From NCBI GenBank assembly GCA_051294375.1, contig CM119271.1, positions 6,449,632 to 6,513,631 of the forward strand: 64,000 nt of DNA. The letters are read 5' to 3'. Positions 1 to 10,770 of the stretch are shown in pieces. Within the stretch, counting starts at the first letter, position 1. Each line of letters begins with the position of its first letter. The stretch is from Paraspadella gotoi (taxonomy: Eukaryota > Chaetognatha). The notes under the pieces are model-generated. The model was not told where the DNA came from and made no database searches. It worked only from the letters and a program-made list of their open reading frames with translations. Position numbers and translations under genes: made by a program.

Positions 1-20
1 GAGAGAGAGAGAGAGAGAGA
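1..20. repeat. (GA)n microsatellite at the window edge
   Basis: Ten GA dinucleotides run into the left edge of the window, so the full array is longer than what is visible. Confidence 0.95.
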
Positions 21-240
21 TCCGCTCAGTGATATCATACATCTCAAAAACCTTACAAGCAAGAAATGATTCTTCTTATCACTTGTTATATTTCGAGATA
101 TCGAGAGACGTCACAACCGAATCAGTGGGATACGATTATGTAATCTTAAAAAATGTACGAAGAATATCAATTTCTCTCATTTTGTCTTATTAACTGACCA
201 GCAACTGTGGAGATTTATTTTAAATGCCACTCCGACCAAG

Positions 241-258
241 TGTCGTCGTCGTCGTCGT
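241..258. repeat. (GTC)6 microsatellite
   Basis: Six perfect GTC units. This is the first of many GTC/GAC tracts on either strand of the window. The flanking 21-356 is ordinary AT-rich sequence in which I see no gene. Confidence 0.9.
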
Positions 259-356
259 CCTCGCCGCTAATTTGGAACGGAGTTCCTGAAGTCACACCAT
301 GTCACTTTAATCTCGAATCTTCATCAGACATGTGATTTTACACTCGGCTTTGTCAT

Positions 357-381
357 NNNNNNNNNNNNNNNNNNNNNNNNN
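357..381. other. 25-N assembly gap
   Basis: Exactly 25 N. The same size recurs at 21,221, 22,513, 39,716, 47,170, 56,726 and 62,465, which points to a fixed placeholder and not a measured gap. Confidence 0.95.
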
Positions 382-431
382 ATGAAAATGGAAAAATATG
401 GGAAATAGGTTTTGAAATTGTTGATCGGGTG

Positions 432-476
432 ACGGCGGTAAACAAAGCGGGAGAGAGAGTAGAGAGAGAGAGAGAG

Positions 477-508
<32 letters not shown>

Positions 509-515
509 GAGAGAT
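432..515. repeat. (GA)n microsatellite, interrupted
   Basis: GA run broken by single bases. ORFs overlapping it on the minus strand are Ser/Leu-rich translations of the repeat and are not genes. From 516 to 960 I see purine-rich and T-rich sequence and no supported gene. Confidence 0.9.
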
Positions 516-963
516 AAAAGAAGAAAACACCAAAAACCAAAAAAAACAAAAAAATAAGCGGTTTTTTCTTCTCATCAACAGAAGAATACAGAGATGGAAC
601 CGGATGCAGAAGCTCGGGGAAAAATCACTGAAATGGAATCGAGGCTCTCTGATACAGAGACGGAACCGGGATCGGAGGCTTGGAAGAAATTACCAGAATG
701 GAATGCGAGTCTCTCCTGATGGCCGAGACTGCAGATGGAAGCGGCCAATGAGGCGAAGGTAGGCTGGTTAAAAATTTCCATATGTCTCTGATCCCACTTG
801 CCTCCTGTATCAAATTAGAACTGTAGATTTTTGTATCCTGTGGCATTCTGTCCAAAATTGGACATAATACCAGCCTTGTTTTCCTTTTTCCAATAATTCT
901 TTGGGTTTTTTTTTTTTGGGTTTTGTTATAATCAATAATTCCACTTTGGGTTTTCACGTTCAG

Positions 964-1197
964 ATACAGCTGCTGTCATATTTAAATTTTTATCTTGTAA
1001 ATGTGGGTGAAGGAGTGGATGTCGACACCGCCACGGTCTCCAAAGAAAAGAAGAATCAAGCCTTACCGAACGAACAGAGGCCTACGGCCTACCTCAAGAA
1101 GATGGATTCGCCCCAGCCCAACTATTCCCCGCAGCCAAAGCCGGCTGGAAGAAAAGTGGGCGGCGAACCCAGCCGACTAGGCAACCGCAACAAATGA
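964..1197 (+). CDS. candidate terminal exon, unknown product
   Basis: An open frame ends at a stop at 1,195-1,197 and begins just after a plausible 3' splice site (T-rich tract then CAG at 961-963). The later part is not low complexity. It contains a Glu/Lys/Pro-rich stretch including VSKEKKNQALPNEQ and SPQPNYSPQPKPAGRK, which would suit a disordered tail. I do not recognise a family, and no donor site or upstream exon can be shown. It could equally be a chance ORF in a GC-richer patch; the neighbouring sequence is retroelement debris. Confidence 0.2.
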   Translation: MQLLSYLNFYLVNVGEGVDVDTATVSKEKKNQALPNEQRPTAYLKKMDSPQPNYSPQPKPAGRKVGGEPSRLGNRNK

Positions 1198-1372
1198 AGA
1201 ACGGTAGGCAGCGCACGCGCGAGGATCGTCGACTAAGGCATACGTTCGAACTCACGGGAGGCTGCTCTTAGAAGCAATTGCAAATTGGGAACTGAATCAA
1301 GCCGGAAAGGTGACACGCCAAAATCCTTAACGGTTAATAAACAGTGCGAATTTAAAAAATGACCAAAACTAA

Positions 1373-1540
1373 TTACGGCGAATGAATAAAAGATTCGACG
1401 ATCCTCTCTGAGACCGGAAGCTTGGCAGACAAAAATGGATGAAATTCATTCAATGATGTAACTAATGAATTTAATTCCGCGTACTCTGCTGATGAAATTT
1501 GATTTGATTGGGCAAATAAAGATGATTTCTTATTAATCGC
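1373..1540 (-). CDS. candidate terminal exon, unknown product
   Basis: On the minus strand an open frame of 55 residues follows a good acceptor (T-rich then ACGCAG, AG at 1,542-1,541) and ends in TAA. The translation begins AINKKSSLFAQSNQIS and includes SAEYAELNSLVTSLNEF and LPVSERIVESF. This is a balanced composition, unlike the repeat translations around it. Extending the frame upstream past the acceptor gives hydrophobic sequence without an ATG, so it is proposed as an exon only. The family is unknown. Confidence 0.25.
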   Translation of the reverse strand, partial: AINKKSSLFAQSNQISSAEYAELNSLVTSLNEFHPFLSAKLPVSERIVESFIHSP

Positions 1541-1860
1541 CTGCGTTGTTTGAATAAAAACAAGGACAAAGTAGGAAACAAACAACAGCACAGACCAGAT
1601 CCTAAAAGAGATGCTTATTAGAAACCTGTGGAGAAAAGGTGATGAAGAGAGAAACACACACAGCGGAGGTGAACATTTTAAAATAACTAACCGAAAAATA
1701 AATGGGATAAACTACTTATATAACCTGCAGAGGAAGTAGGTAGATATCAGAGCGCCAAATGGGGACCGAGCTAATCCAACCGGGCCGCACCAGCGGGAAA
1801 CGGCGTCGACATAAATCGCTTCTTCATATATGCAGAAAAGTCTTTAATATCCTGAAAGGA

Positions 1861-2990
1861 GGAATACTGCGATCAACGCAAACATAAATCGGTCTCTTTG
1901 GAAACCCGCCTGGGCCTTTAGATATGTACTGGTGAGGAAATGATAGGATTTCACCAAGAGTGACGTTTATATACAGGTGGTTCCGTTATGATGGGGCGCA
2001 GGAAGGGAGGAGGTTCAGCCTTCTCACATAACGGGTAAGCTGAATTCCCGAATTACCTTTAAAAAGCAGGAAGGACTAATTATCATCTGGGGATCTAACA
2101 AGTCCGAATGGCGCGAACAACCGACAACCACTTATGGGCCTGGCACGCCGCGAGATCTGGAAAACCGTATCTTAAAGGAATGGGCACGTTAAGCTTGACC
2201 GGAGATCGGCAGAATGCACAACCTGAAAAGAAATAATATAGTAAAAAGCGAAAGACAAAGTCCAGCTGATTTCTTAACACGATTTTACTGGTAGCAAGGA
2301 CAAGGTCGCAGCACCACGTATCGACGACCGCCGGTATTTTCCCTCGCCGGAGTCTTTTGGAGAAAATGTAGATCCGGCACAATTATTGTAGCATGCGTGT
2401 TCAGCAACGACACATCACAGTTGAATTATACCAGCGAAGAAACCGCCAGAACACCATTCTCAGATCGTGAAGTAACAATGCCCATGCACCTACCCACTCC
2501 AAACGCTTAGATAGGACCAACCACTGGGAGAAGACTCAATAATTAAGCTTTTCAGTACCCAAGTTTCATACCGGGAATCATGTTGTAGTACGAGCAAAAA
2601 AATTCTGCAATCGAACTCTAAAAATCAAACATAGAAGAATGTCTATACTGAGAACAACAGAAAACGCAGACATAAGAGAGCGCTCCATTCGGACAGAACA
2701 ACTAATGCCTGAGCCGAAAGACTCGGAATTCTAGGCTCATAGCACGAAAGTCGTGTTAGAGCGAAAATGACAGGCCATCCGCAATCAATAATGGAAGAGA
2801 CTCAACACAAGCAGGCACAGGGCTGTAGGATAAAGAACATACGAGACCGACCGGACCACGTTCGGGACAGCACTATAAAAATAACAGAACCATAATAGGA
2901 GCAAGTCAGGCTCTCCTCCATCAGTGCGAAATCCGAACACGCGCCCCTCCGCCCGGCAAACGAGGACAATCACAATCACGTTAGCAAAAT
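1861..2990 (+). pseudogene. indel-rich second copy of the copia-like integrase segment
   Basis: This stretch aligns along its length with 5,905-6,800, with frequent single-base insertions and deletions. Matching landmarks include AATATAGTAAAAAGCG at about 2,235 against AATCTAGTAAAAAAAGCG at 6,140, GCCCATGCACC at 2,481 against GCCATGCACCCC at 6,353, and ACAGGCCATCCGC near 2,770 against ACAGGCATCCGCGC near 6,618. No frame stays open. The difference pattern suggests either uncorrected long-read sequence or an old decayed copy. Between 2,990 and 3,660 I see no recognisable gene. Confidence 0.5.
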
Positions 2991-3789
2991 TCTTTAAACG
3001 AGAGCTCAGAGGAAGGCCAGGAGAGAGACAAATACGTACGCAGCACTCACTCCAATGCTGAGCACATAATGTTAAGCCATGTTATTAGAGGACCGCCTAG
3101 GGTGGGGGAAAGATAAAAAACAAAGTGGCGAATGCTCTCCTACCAAGGCGAACCATCAGGCGAGTAGATATTAGAATGTGCCACGCGAGCCTGAACACTT
3201 TTTTGCCTCCTCAAGCCTAACACCGACACGTACCATAAAAGATCGAAAAGTAGAATGCCAACGTTTACACGCCGAGAACTTAACAAACGTCATTAAAGGA
3301 AAAATGTGACCTGAGCCGCAGAGATGACATAACCCTACAAAAGATATGTCACAGCGAATCTTCTACAGAAAAGAAAAAACAGCTGCATCTCCATGTAATT
3401 GCAAGGAAGCACCCCAGCCAAGCTGGCCTGTATGAATACAGGGGCATTTAGATCTTGTTAAACACAGTCCCGCGTGTAAGTTTCATGCGAAAAATTGGGA
3501 ATTTGTCCAAACACATTTCCACACGGAACCCCTCTCAAGTGCTGTAACCGGCCACCGGAAACATCACTGCTTCTCAGAGAGGATATAACTTAAGAATCAT
3601 GTTCCAAAAAAATGGATCCGTCCTAATTTAGAAAATACGGTTTTTTCCCCTGACGTTCTTCCAGGGATGGAGGAATGATCAAAGACGCTGCGTCATCAAT
3701 AGAACGGGGGCAGTCACGCCAACGCCCTGGGCCGCTCCAGACCAACTGTGGGTGGTACATACAACCATCAACGCAAAGACATCACGACC

Positions 3790-4215
3790 TGTCAAGTCGC
3801 TCTCCATGGGAAATATTAAGACCCATAACCCGACTTGTTGTTTGGAGACAAGTTGATGGCAGGCCTTTGGATAAAGCTGCCAGATGGTTGGCCGGGGAAA
3901 CGTGGATGAACACACAATGGTGGCCGCATTCACTTGGCCGAAGCCAGGAAACATGGAGAGGAAGGAGATGCATACTAATGAACTTCAACCAACCGTATAG
4001 ATTTGGAAAAAAACCCTTGGCTGGTGCCAGATGGATAGTGTGAGTACTTGTGAAATGGAGATGGAAGTACACAGCAGTACGAAGCAGCTGTCTGCAACGG
4101 AGAACGCAAAACTGAGAGAAAGGAAGTCGAATTCTGACTGCCTATCCAGGAGCATGGGGCAATGTCAGCAAGGACACCTTTTGATAACTCAATCAAGGGT
4201 GTGCGAAAATCCGAA
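3790..4215 (+). pseudogene. copia-like reverse transcriptase N-terminal fragment, frameshifted
   Basis: Read across frames, the plus strand gives KKPLAGARWI near 4,010-4,040. About 30 bases later, in another frame, it gives DGSTQQYEAAVCNGERKTE. These resemble the start of the Ty1/copia reverse-transcriptase domain, where an RWV/RWI motif is followed by a D-G...Y-K-A-R-L-V segment. Frames shift at least twice, so nothing functional is encoded here. It lies upstream of the integrase-like fragment at 5.9 kb, whereas integrase precedes reverse transcriptase in intact copia elements. The pieces are therefore either rearranged or belong to separate copies. Confidence 0.35.
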
Positions 4216-4229
4216 CTAGGGACTTGAAA

Positions 4230-5300
4230 CAGGATCAACAGCCGAGCCAGGTCCAGCGTGCGGACCTTTGACAGGAGCGGAAAAACCTGTAGCTTCAGGA
4301 ATAGGTGAAGAAAGGACGCATTATCCCCCGCCACAGAACGATATAGTTCATCACAAAAGCTCAACGGAAGAAAAGAGAAATCAGAGCAGTAAGAGGATAG
4401 CCCAAGGCCAGAAAAAAGCAGAGGGCGCCAAAAAAACCATGGATGCCCGTGGAAAGGAAAGGAAGCTAATTGCTAAAGCCCTTCAAAGAGTAGAACCCGT
4501 CCCTCCAGTACAAGGCTCACCTAGTCTGGGAAAATTGTGTGGGAAAATATCGCGACGTTTTTTTGGAGAAAACAATAAAATGATTGCTAAGGAGGCTTTC
4601 CTAAATTACATAAGTTGACCTTCGGTTACACAAGCGGAAGATTTTGCCCAATGCCGAGATTTGCTTAACGGCAAGGCCGGTCAAAAAGGCTGCGCGCCTT
4701 AAAAAATGATATTCTTCGGAAGTATATGAAAAGGCATGGCTCGTGTCTAGCACAAGAAACGGAAGCTTATTTCAAACTGGCCTTCCGCAATGAAAAAAGC
4801 CTGGCCAACAATTTGTCCGAGTGGACAAGTACGAAGATGAACGACGAGACCCTTCGCTAAAACAATGGCGATCGTCATTTGCGACCGTCTCTTCCGTTCT
4901 AACAACAACATCTCCACGTAAACGCGCGGGCCCGGGAACCTACAGGACACAGCATCTCCCTCATCCTCGACATGATAAGCCACATGATGCTGCAATGTTC
5001 GTCGTACATCCTAGCATGTTTCGCACCGAGGTCAATCGTGACGCGATGCGCTGGGTCAAAACCCGTTCAACGGACCTTTGCGGGCGCAGGTCACGATACT
5101 GGTGGGATGAATAAGCTCCGATGGAGGCTAATATATAGTGTAAACGTACAAATCCAAGCAAATCCTGGACGAAAATCTTTCGCATGACCCTTGGCAAGGC
5201 ATACCGTGACGTGAAAAGCTTTTTAGGTCTATTGTGGAATTTGACCGTGGCATACTCACACGCCAAGTCACCGTCGATAAGACCATGGCACAGAGGCTTC
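4230..5300 (+). other. unassigned, probable retroelement debris
   Basis: Complex, non-repetitive sequence with no long clean frame. A 116-residue ORF at 4,268-4,618 is Lys/Glu-rich and ends in RRFFGENNKMIAKEAFLNYIS-like sequence that I cannot place. Near 5,220-5,270 the plus strand reads FLGLLWNLTVAYS, which is faintly like the copia segment between reverse transcriptase and RNase H (GSLLYLTVATRPDI). Both are suggestive only. 5,300-5,890 holds nothing I recognise. Confidence 0.2.
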
Positions 5301-5896
5301 CAGAGATTCTAATGCAGTAAATGCCGAAGTACGAAAACGTCGGTCCGTCAAATGTGACGAAAAGAGTGTCCTCCTCAGAAAAGGAAGACAGTCAGATGCT
5401 GGCATTCAGGCATCTCAAGAGCAGCTCCTCCCACAAAAAGGAAGAAAAAAGCTAGACTAAGCGGTCGAGTTAAAAACTAAAAAAACCCATCAAAAACGCA
5501 GAAGGAACTAAGAGCGTTATGCTAAAGCTTCCTCTCTTAAACTATTACGGGATGCCCTTTACGCATCGATTTTCCTTGAACATCTGGCCCAACCCTTCAC
5601 GCCCATAAGCTAAACTTGGACAAGAAAAGATTTCAAGAGGCTCTCCAGTAAAATCACATCGAGATGGCTCCAACGCTTGTCGACTGAAATCAGAATGGCC
5701 TGCTCCAGGGTTTTAAAATATAAACTTTTTTTTAAAATTGATGCTAGATAATCAGAAATGGTTTCTTAAATCGATTTGACGGCGGACGCTAGTACGGCAG
5801 CAGCCATGGGCCGGACTAATCACCCCCCCCGCTACACGTGGCCGACGGCGTCGAATATCCGCGTCTCATTTTCACTCAAAATCCTTTCCAGAGGAT

Positions 5897-6560
5897 ATGC
5901 GAATCAAGGCACATCAATGTCTTGGAAACCTGGCCTTTAATAATGATGGTGTGCGAAAGTTCAAGGGTTACACGTGTGGCAAGAAAAGGGTAACTTGTTT
6001 AGTAACTGATTCCAATACTTTTAAAAGAGTATGGATCTACAGCATGACCGCGACAACAAATGGCTCCCCGACAAAAGCGTTTAAAGAATTGGATAAATAC
6101 GTGGGAGATCCGGGCAAGAAATGCAACACGATAAGAAATAATCTAGTAAAAAAAGCGAAGACCAATCCAGACTGATTTCTTTAAAACAGATTTACCTGAG
6201 CAAAGGACCAAGGTCAAACGCCATCGACACCGCCGTTTTTCCCCCCCGGCCGGCTGTTGATGTTCGACGGCGATTATGAGCCAGCTGTCGCCGAATAACT
6301 CGCCCAGTTCAAGATCACGTGACTCCAGAAACATTTTAGATCTAATAAACAGGCCATGCACCCCTCTGCCTTGGTAGCCCCAACATGGGGAGAAAGATAA
6401 AGCAAGTTTTCGAGAAAACCAGTTTTTCGAATTTAGTAACGACAAACAATTTGCATCAATTGTCAAAAACAGAACAATAGAAAAGTTATAATGGAAACCA
6501 AAAAAACGAAGGGCGCTGAATGCGCTTTCGTCAGAACAATATCTGCTATCTGCCAAAGAC
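5897..6560 (+). pseudogene. copia-like integrase fragment
   Basis: A 92-residue ORF starts at 5,897. It reads H-x2-LG-N (HQCLGN, like the HxRLGH pre-integrase motif), then YTCGKKRVTC, then VTDSNTFKRVWIYSM, AFKELDKYVG and GKKCNTIRNN. Family knowledge: Ty1/copia integrases have a pre-integrase zinc region, then D-D-Y-S-R-x-x-W-V-Y, then F-K-x-x-V-E and G-x-K-I-K-x-L-R-x-D-N. The order and spacing fit, but the DDYSR and RTDNG residues are altered. After 6,175 the match continues in other frames, including ILDLINRPCT at about 6,333, like the AxYLINRxPT region. It is a broken fragment. LTRs were not found. Confidence 0.4.
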
Positions 6561-7005
6561 TGGGAAAATTTAGGGTATAGGTCATCCAGAGCCTAGAAAG
6601 TTAGGGCGATAAATGAACAGGCATCCGCGCAATTCACAAATATGGAAGAGGGACTCAACAACGAGAGGCCTGGGCTGTAAGTTTTTGAAGAGAACTATAC
6701 GGCACCGGACCTGACGCACGTCGGTACGAAGATAAAGATATTGGAAGCGTCGGTCATCTTTTTTTCCATTTTTCCTACAAATAAACATTAACCAAGTGGT
6801 CAATCTTAATATTATCAATCATTTCTTGCCTTCTCGTAAAGTTCACCACTCCTCGCCGTTCACAATTCGTTCACAATTTCTAGAGAACTAACAATTTTCT
6901 ACATACAAGTCTTGTTATTTTTCCCAAAAACACTAAATCGATTTTATTCAATCGAACACATGTTCGTTTATCGACGACCAGAGGGAAGTTATAAAGAAAA
7001 AGACT

Positions 7006-7012
7006 GAGAGAA

Positions 7013-7055
<43 letters not shown>

Positions 7056-7070
7056 CACAGAGAGAGAAAG
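7006..7070. repeat. (GA)n microsatellite
   Basis: GA run interrupted by AAAG and ACAC. 6,830-7,005 is AT-rich with no gene seen. 7,071-7,430 is purine-rich and also carries no supported gene. Confidence 0.9.
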
Positions 7071-7430
7071 TCATAAAGAAATGAGAGAAAATGAAAAAAA
7101 AACCGAACCACCCCCCAAAAAAAGGAAAGGAACTCTAAACGAAGAAAAAGTCGACTAAAGAGTAAAAGAGAAGAAGGTCACGTGACTAGAAAAAAAAAAG
7201 AGGAAAAAAATCTGGAAGATTCCAATCCATGAGAGAAAGATAGAGAGAGAGCGATGGGGGGAGGGAGAGGGGGAGCGAGAGAGGAAGGAAAGAGGAAGGA
7301 AAAGGTTCTCGAGCTTTGGAAGATTTTAGGTTTCCTCCGGGAGAAAAGAAAAAAAAAAGAAAGAAAGAAAAGACGGAACAAAACAACAAATAAAAGGACG
7401 GCATCTGAAATCAAAGAGGAAAAGTGAAAG

Positions 7431-7712
7431 GAAGATTAAAAAAGAGAGGAAAGGAAAAAAAGGAAGATTAAAAAATAGAGGAAAGGAAAAAAATGAAGAT
7501 TAAAAAAGAGAGGAAAGGAAAAAAAGGAAGATTAAAAAATAAAGCAAAGGGAAAAAATGAAGATTAAAAAATAGAGGAAAGGAAAAAAAAGAAGATTAAA
7601 AAATAGAGGAAAGGCCAAAAAGAAGATTAAAAAATAGAGGAAAGGTCCAAAAGAAGATTTAAAAAATAGAGGAAAGGATAAAAGGAAGATTAAAAAATAA
7701 AGGAATTGACAA
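7431..7712. repeat. 31-32 bp purine minisatellite, nine units
   Basis: GGAAGATT-like unit starts occur near 7,431, 7,462, 7,494, 7,526, 7,557, 7,589, 7,620, 7,652 and 7,684. Each unit is A/G-rich with one TT, followed by AAAAAATAGAGGAAAGG. The plus strand is almost pure purine. Confidence 0.9.
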
Positions 7713-7918
7713 AATTTAACTAACAAAGTTTTTTGGTCATCTAATTAAACTCAAGGTTCGACGCGCTAGAAACTGAGCAATTGACTAAAGCAGTTAAGGA
7801 CACATTTACAAACTGATTGACAGACTAACTTTATCTCGGAGCAAATCTGTGCGAAACTGTCAAAGCAAAGTTCGCAAAGATTCAAAGGGTCAAACGACCG
7901 GCAGATGGGATCAAATTC

Positions 7919-8090
7919 NNNNNNNNNNNNNNNNNNNNNNNNNNNNNNNNNNNNNNNNNNNNNNNNNNNNNNNNNNNNNNNNNNNNNNNNNNNNNNNNNN
8001 NNNNNNNNNNNNNNNNNNNNNNNNNNNNNNNNNNNNNNNNNNNNNNNNNNNNNNNNNNNNNNNNNNNNNNNNNNNNNNNNNNNNNNNNNN
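7919..8090. other. 172-N assembly gap
   Basis: Run of N immediately followed by a (GA)n array, so the missing sequence is probably repeat. Confidence 0.95.
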
Positions 8091-8099
8091 CGGGCGGAG

Positions 8100-8100
8100 G

Positions 8101-8157
<57 letters not shown>

Positions 8158-8185
8158 GGAGAGAGAGAGAGAGAAGAGAGAGACA
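8100..8185. repeat. (GA)n microsatellite
   Basis: Long GA run with single-base interruptions, bordering the gap at 7,919-8,090. Confidence 0.9.
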
Positions 8186-8349
8186 GATCCGGAAAGGCAA
8201 CTGAAAAAGGGAAGATAGGATAAAAAGTCCTGCCCCTTTTCCCACCAAACCGATCAACGTCCCATTTTCGGAGGCGTTCCCACGCCGACGACTCCGCCCG
8301 CTTTGGGTCTCGCGGTGACGAGAACTTGGAAGGAAATCGGTCGAGTTGA

Positions 8350-8648
8350 AAGGAATGAATGAACAAGAAAAGGAATGAATGAATGAATGAATGGAAGGAT
8401 GAGGGAGGGAATGAATAAAATGAATGAATGACTGGAGGGAATGAATGAATGAGGGAGGGAGGAAATGACTGAATGAATAAATGTGGAAGGGAATGAATGA
8501 ATGAATGAATGAATGAATGAATGAATGAATGAATGAATGATTGAATGAATGAATGAATGAATGAAGGAATGAATAAATTGATGAATGAGGGAGGGAATGA
8601 ATGAATGAATAAATGAATGAATAAATGAATGAATGAATGAATAGATAA
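8350..8648. repeat. (GAAT)n tetranucleotide array
   Basis: About 300 bases of GAAT units with GAGGGAGG and AATAAAT interruptions. The minus strand reads as long Ser-Phe-Ile-His repeats (FIHS), which explains the long ORFs here without a gene. 8,186-8,349 includes a CpG-containing stretch with no gene assigned. Confidence 0.9.
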
Positions 8649-8855
8649 GCGAATGAGCGCATAAATAAATACAAAACTCTCAATATAAAACAAATTTCTC
8701 CAACCCTTCCGTGTTTTTTTCTTTTCCTTTAAAACGTTTTGGTTGGGAAATTTGCGATGACATTTTTGCCAAGAGGTCACGTGACGGAGTTTCCCAGACC
8801 TTCTCCTCTTTTTTTTCGTTTCCCAAAGGACAAAAAAACCTCTAATCTAGTTTAA

Positions 8856-9113
8856 CTAAGAGACGAAGGAGATTTCGTTGTCGTCGTCGTCGTCGTCGTT
8901 TTCCACTTCAAGGTCTTCATCATCACCGGCGTATTCGTCGTTGTCATGGTCACCATCATCGTCATTTTCATCGTCGCCGTCTGCATCCTTTTTGTCGTCG
9001 TCGTCGTCGTCGCTGTCGCCTTCGCCATCATCGTGCTTGTCGTCGTCGTCGTCGTCGTCATCGTCAGCCACAGAAAGCCTTTTTCTTCTCACTCTCGCCT
9101 GTTCACTAGATAA
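8856..9113 (-). CDS. candidate acidic exon, Asp-rich
   Basis: Minus-strand open frame with no ATG. It follows a possible acceptor (TTATCTAG, AG near 9,110) and starts with Glu-Gln-Ala then RVRRKRLSVA. It then runs into an acidic domain of Asp blocks broken by KHDDGEGDS, KKDADG, ENDDDGDHDNDEYAGDDEDLEVEN and NEISFVS before a stop. The blocks are GAC/GAT codons, and the interruptions keep frame and acidity. It may be an acidic exon (nucleolar or histone-binding proteins often have such domains) or simply a decayed (GAC)n array. The coding reading is inference. Confidence 0.25.
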   Translation of the reverse strand, partial: LSSEQARVRRKRLSVADDDDDDDDDKHDDGEGDSDDDDDDKKDADGDDENDDDGDHDNDEYAGDDEDLEVENDDDDDDNEISFVS

Positions 9114-9348
9114 TCACTTTATCAGTTCACAGAGAGAAAAAAAAACTTCTTTCTCTCATTCTCTTATTCAGGTCCTTTTTGACGTATTTTCCCTTATCAA
9201 TATAAAAATTATTAATTAATTTAGTAAATAAGTTTTCTTGACCCCGACTTTGTCCGTCCTTCTTACACTGAGGTCGATAAGATTTGTGGTTGGACCAATG
9301 GACCATCGTCATTCGTCATCTCTTACGATTTAAGTAACTCGGACAAAA

Positions 9349-9443
9349 GATACGACGACGACGACGAAGACGACGACGAAGACGACGACGACGAGACGAC
9401 GAAGACGACGACGACGAAGACGACAACGAAGACGACAACGATG
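9349..9443. repeat. (GAC)n / (GACGAA)n microsatellite
   Basis: Repeated GAC with GAAGAC variants and GACAAC near the right end. 9,444-9,872 is AT-rich with no gene seen. Confidence 0.9.
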
Positions 9444-9872
9444 ACGAGGTCTTTTTCCTTTGAAAAACCGTTTAGTGGTCAGCGGAAGCACTTAACCTCC
9501 ATCACGCATGACCATTTTTACATATTCGATTGTTATTTTTCTCTCAACTATCTATTATTGTTTTATTAAGTATAAGTATTATAAGCATTATTCGTGCTTA
9601 TACATACGTATGTGAGTATCTCAATAAGCATGAATTTGTCTTTTTATTTTTTTAATTTTAAACAACTTTCGTTTTCGGATATAATTTTTTTGATATTTTA
9701 TAGTTACCAACGAAGTTAACAACAAAATCAATTGGTGTTTTATTATTAGTTAAAAGCTACACAATCGAGACAAGCTACTTAATTAATCCATTTGCTGCGA
9801 TGTTATCACCTAAACTAAAATCTGTTATCTATAAAATACTTTACCTTTAACACGAATTTGATTTGGTTTTCT

Positions 9873-10146
9873 CTAATCTAAATCTAAATCTAATTTAATC
9901 TAAATCTAATTTAATCTAAATATAAATCTAATTTAATCTAAATCTAATTTAATCTAAATCTAAATATAATTTAATCTAAATCTAAATCTAATTTAATCTA
10001 AATCTAATTTAATCTAAATATAATTTATTTTAAATCTAAATCTAAATCTAATTTAATCTAAATCTAAATCTAATTTAATCTAAATCTAATTTAATCTAAA
10101 TCTAAATCTAATTTAATCTAAATCTAAGTCTAAATCCAAAAATCTG
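9873..10146. repeat. ATCTAA-based tandem array
   Basis: About 270 bases built from TAATCT, AAATCT and AAATAT hexamers, with TAATTTAATCT blocks recurring. On the minus strand the unit reads TTAGAT, close to but not the same as animal telomere hexamers. Confidence 0.9.
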
Positions 10147-10254
10147 GAGGACGAGTTACGATTCCTTTCTCCGCCCTCCTTCGCCTTCATGACGTCCTCA
10201 AGGTCGCCGCCTTTAAATCTCTCCCATTTTGCCACCTGATTCTCTTCACCGCAA

Positions 10255-10460
10255 GCTCTTGGTTGTCTTACAAGCAAATTATTGGCCTTATAAAAGCTGT
10301 TTGTTGTCTTACAAGCTTAATTATTGGCCTTATAAAAGCTGTTGGTTGTCTTACAAGCAAATTATTGGCCTTATAAAAGCTGTTGGTTGTCTTACAAGCA
10401 AATTATTAGCCTTATAAAAGCTGTTGGTTGTCTTACAAGCAAATTATTGGCCTCATAAGA
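10255..10460. repeat. 41-bp minisatellite, five units
   Basis: Five head-to-tail units at 10,255-10,295, 10,296-10,337 (42 bases), 10,338-10,378, 10,379-10,419 and 10,420-10,460. Each begins GCTGTTGGTTGTCTTACAAG and ends GGCCTTATAAAA. Units differ by 0-4 bases. There are no spacers, so this is not a CRISPR array. A short ORF across it is a translation of the repeat. Confidence 0.95.
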
Positions 10461-10477
10461 GCGAATCAAACAAACAA

Positions 10478-10536
10478 AAATTGTTTGTTTGTTTGTTTGT
10501 TTGTAGTTTGTTTGTTTGTTTGTTTGTAGTTTGTTT
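10478..10536. repeat. (TTTG)n microsatellite
   Basis: Two TTTG arrays separated by TAG. 10,537-10,680 is unremarkable. Confidence 0.95.
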
Positions 10537-10680
10537 TCCGGTTTTAATTAAATGTTTTTGAGAATTTACAAAACAAGCGGAAACTTGATTTAAACAAACG
10601 ATCGCTCATAAAAATAAAACTAGTTTCGCCACCCAACGGCAAATTCGCGGAATACGCCGATCTGGTAGAAGACGAGAAGA

Positions 10681-10745
10681 GAGAGATAGAGAGGATGGAA
10701 GAGAGGAAGGAGAAGGAAGAGCGATGAAAGAGAGAGAGAGAGAGT
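10681..10745. repeat. (GA)n microsatellite, interrupted
   Basis: GA/GGAA purine tract directly upstream of the acidic ORF at 10,771. Confidence 0.85.
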
Positions 10746-10770
10746 TTCCTTTTAAAGGGGAAAAGAAATT

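Noticed and set aside
7766-8780. 305- and 289-residue minus ORFs rich in SFIHS
   Set aside because: They arise from the (GAAT)n array and cross 172 N; nothing outside the repeat supports coding.
10255-10460. CRISPR-like regular repeat
   Set aside because: Units are contiguous with no variable spacers, and the DNA is eukaryotic; it is a minisatellite.
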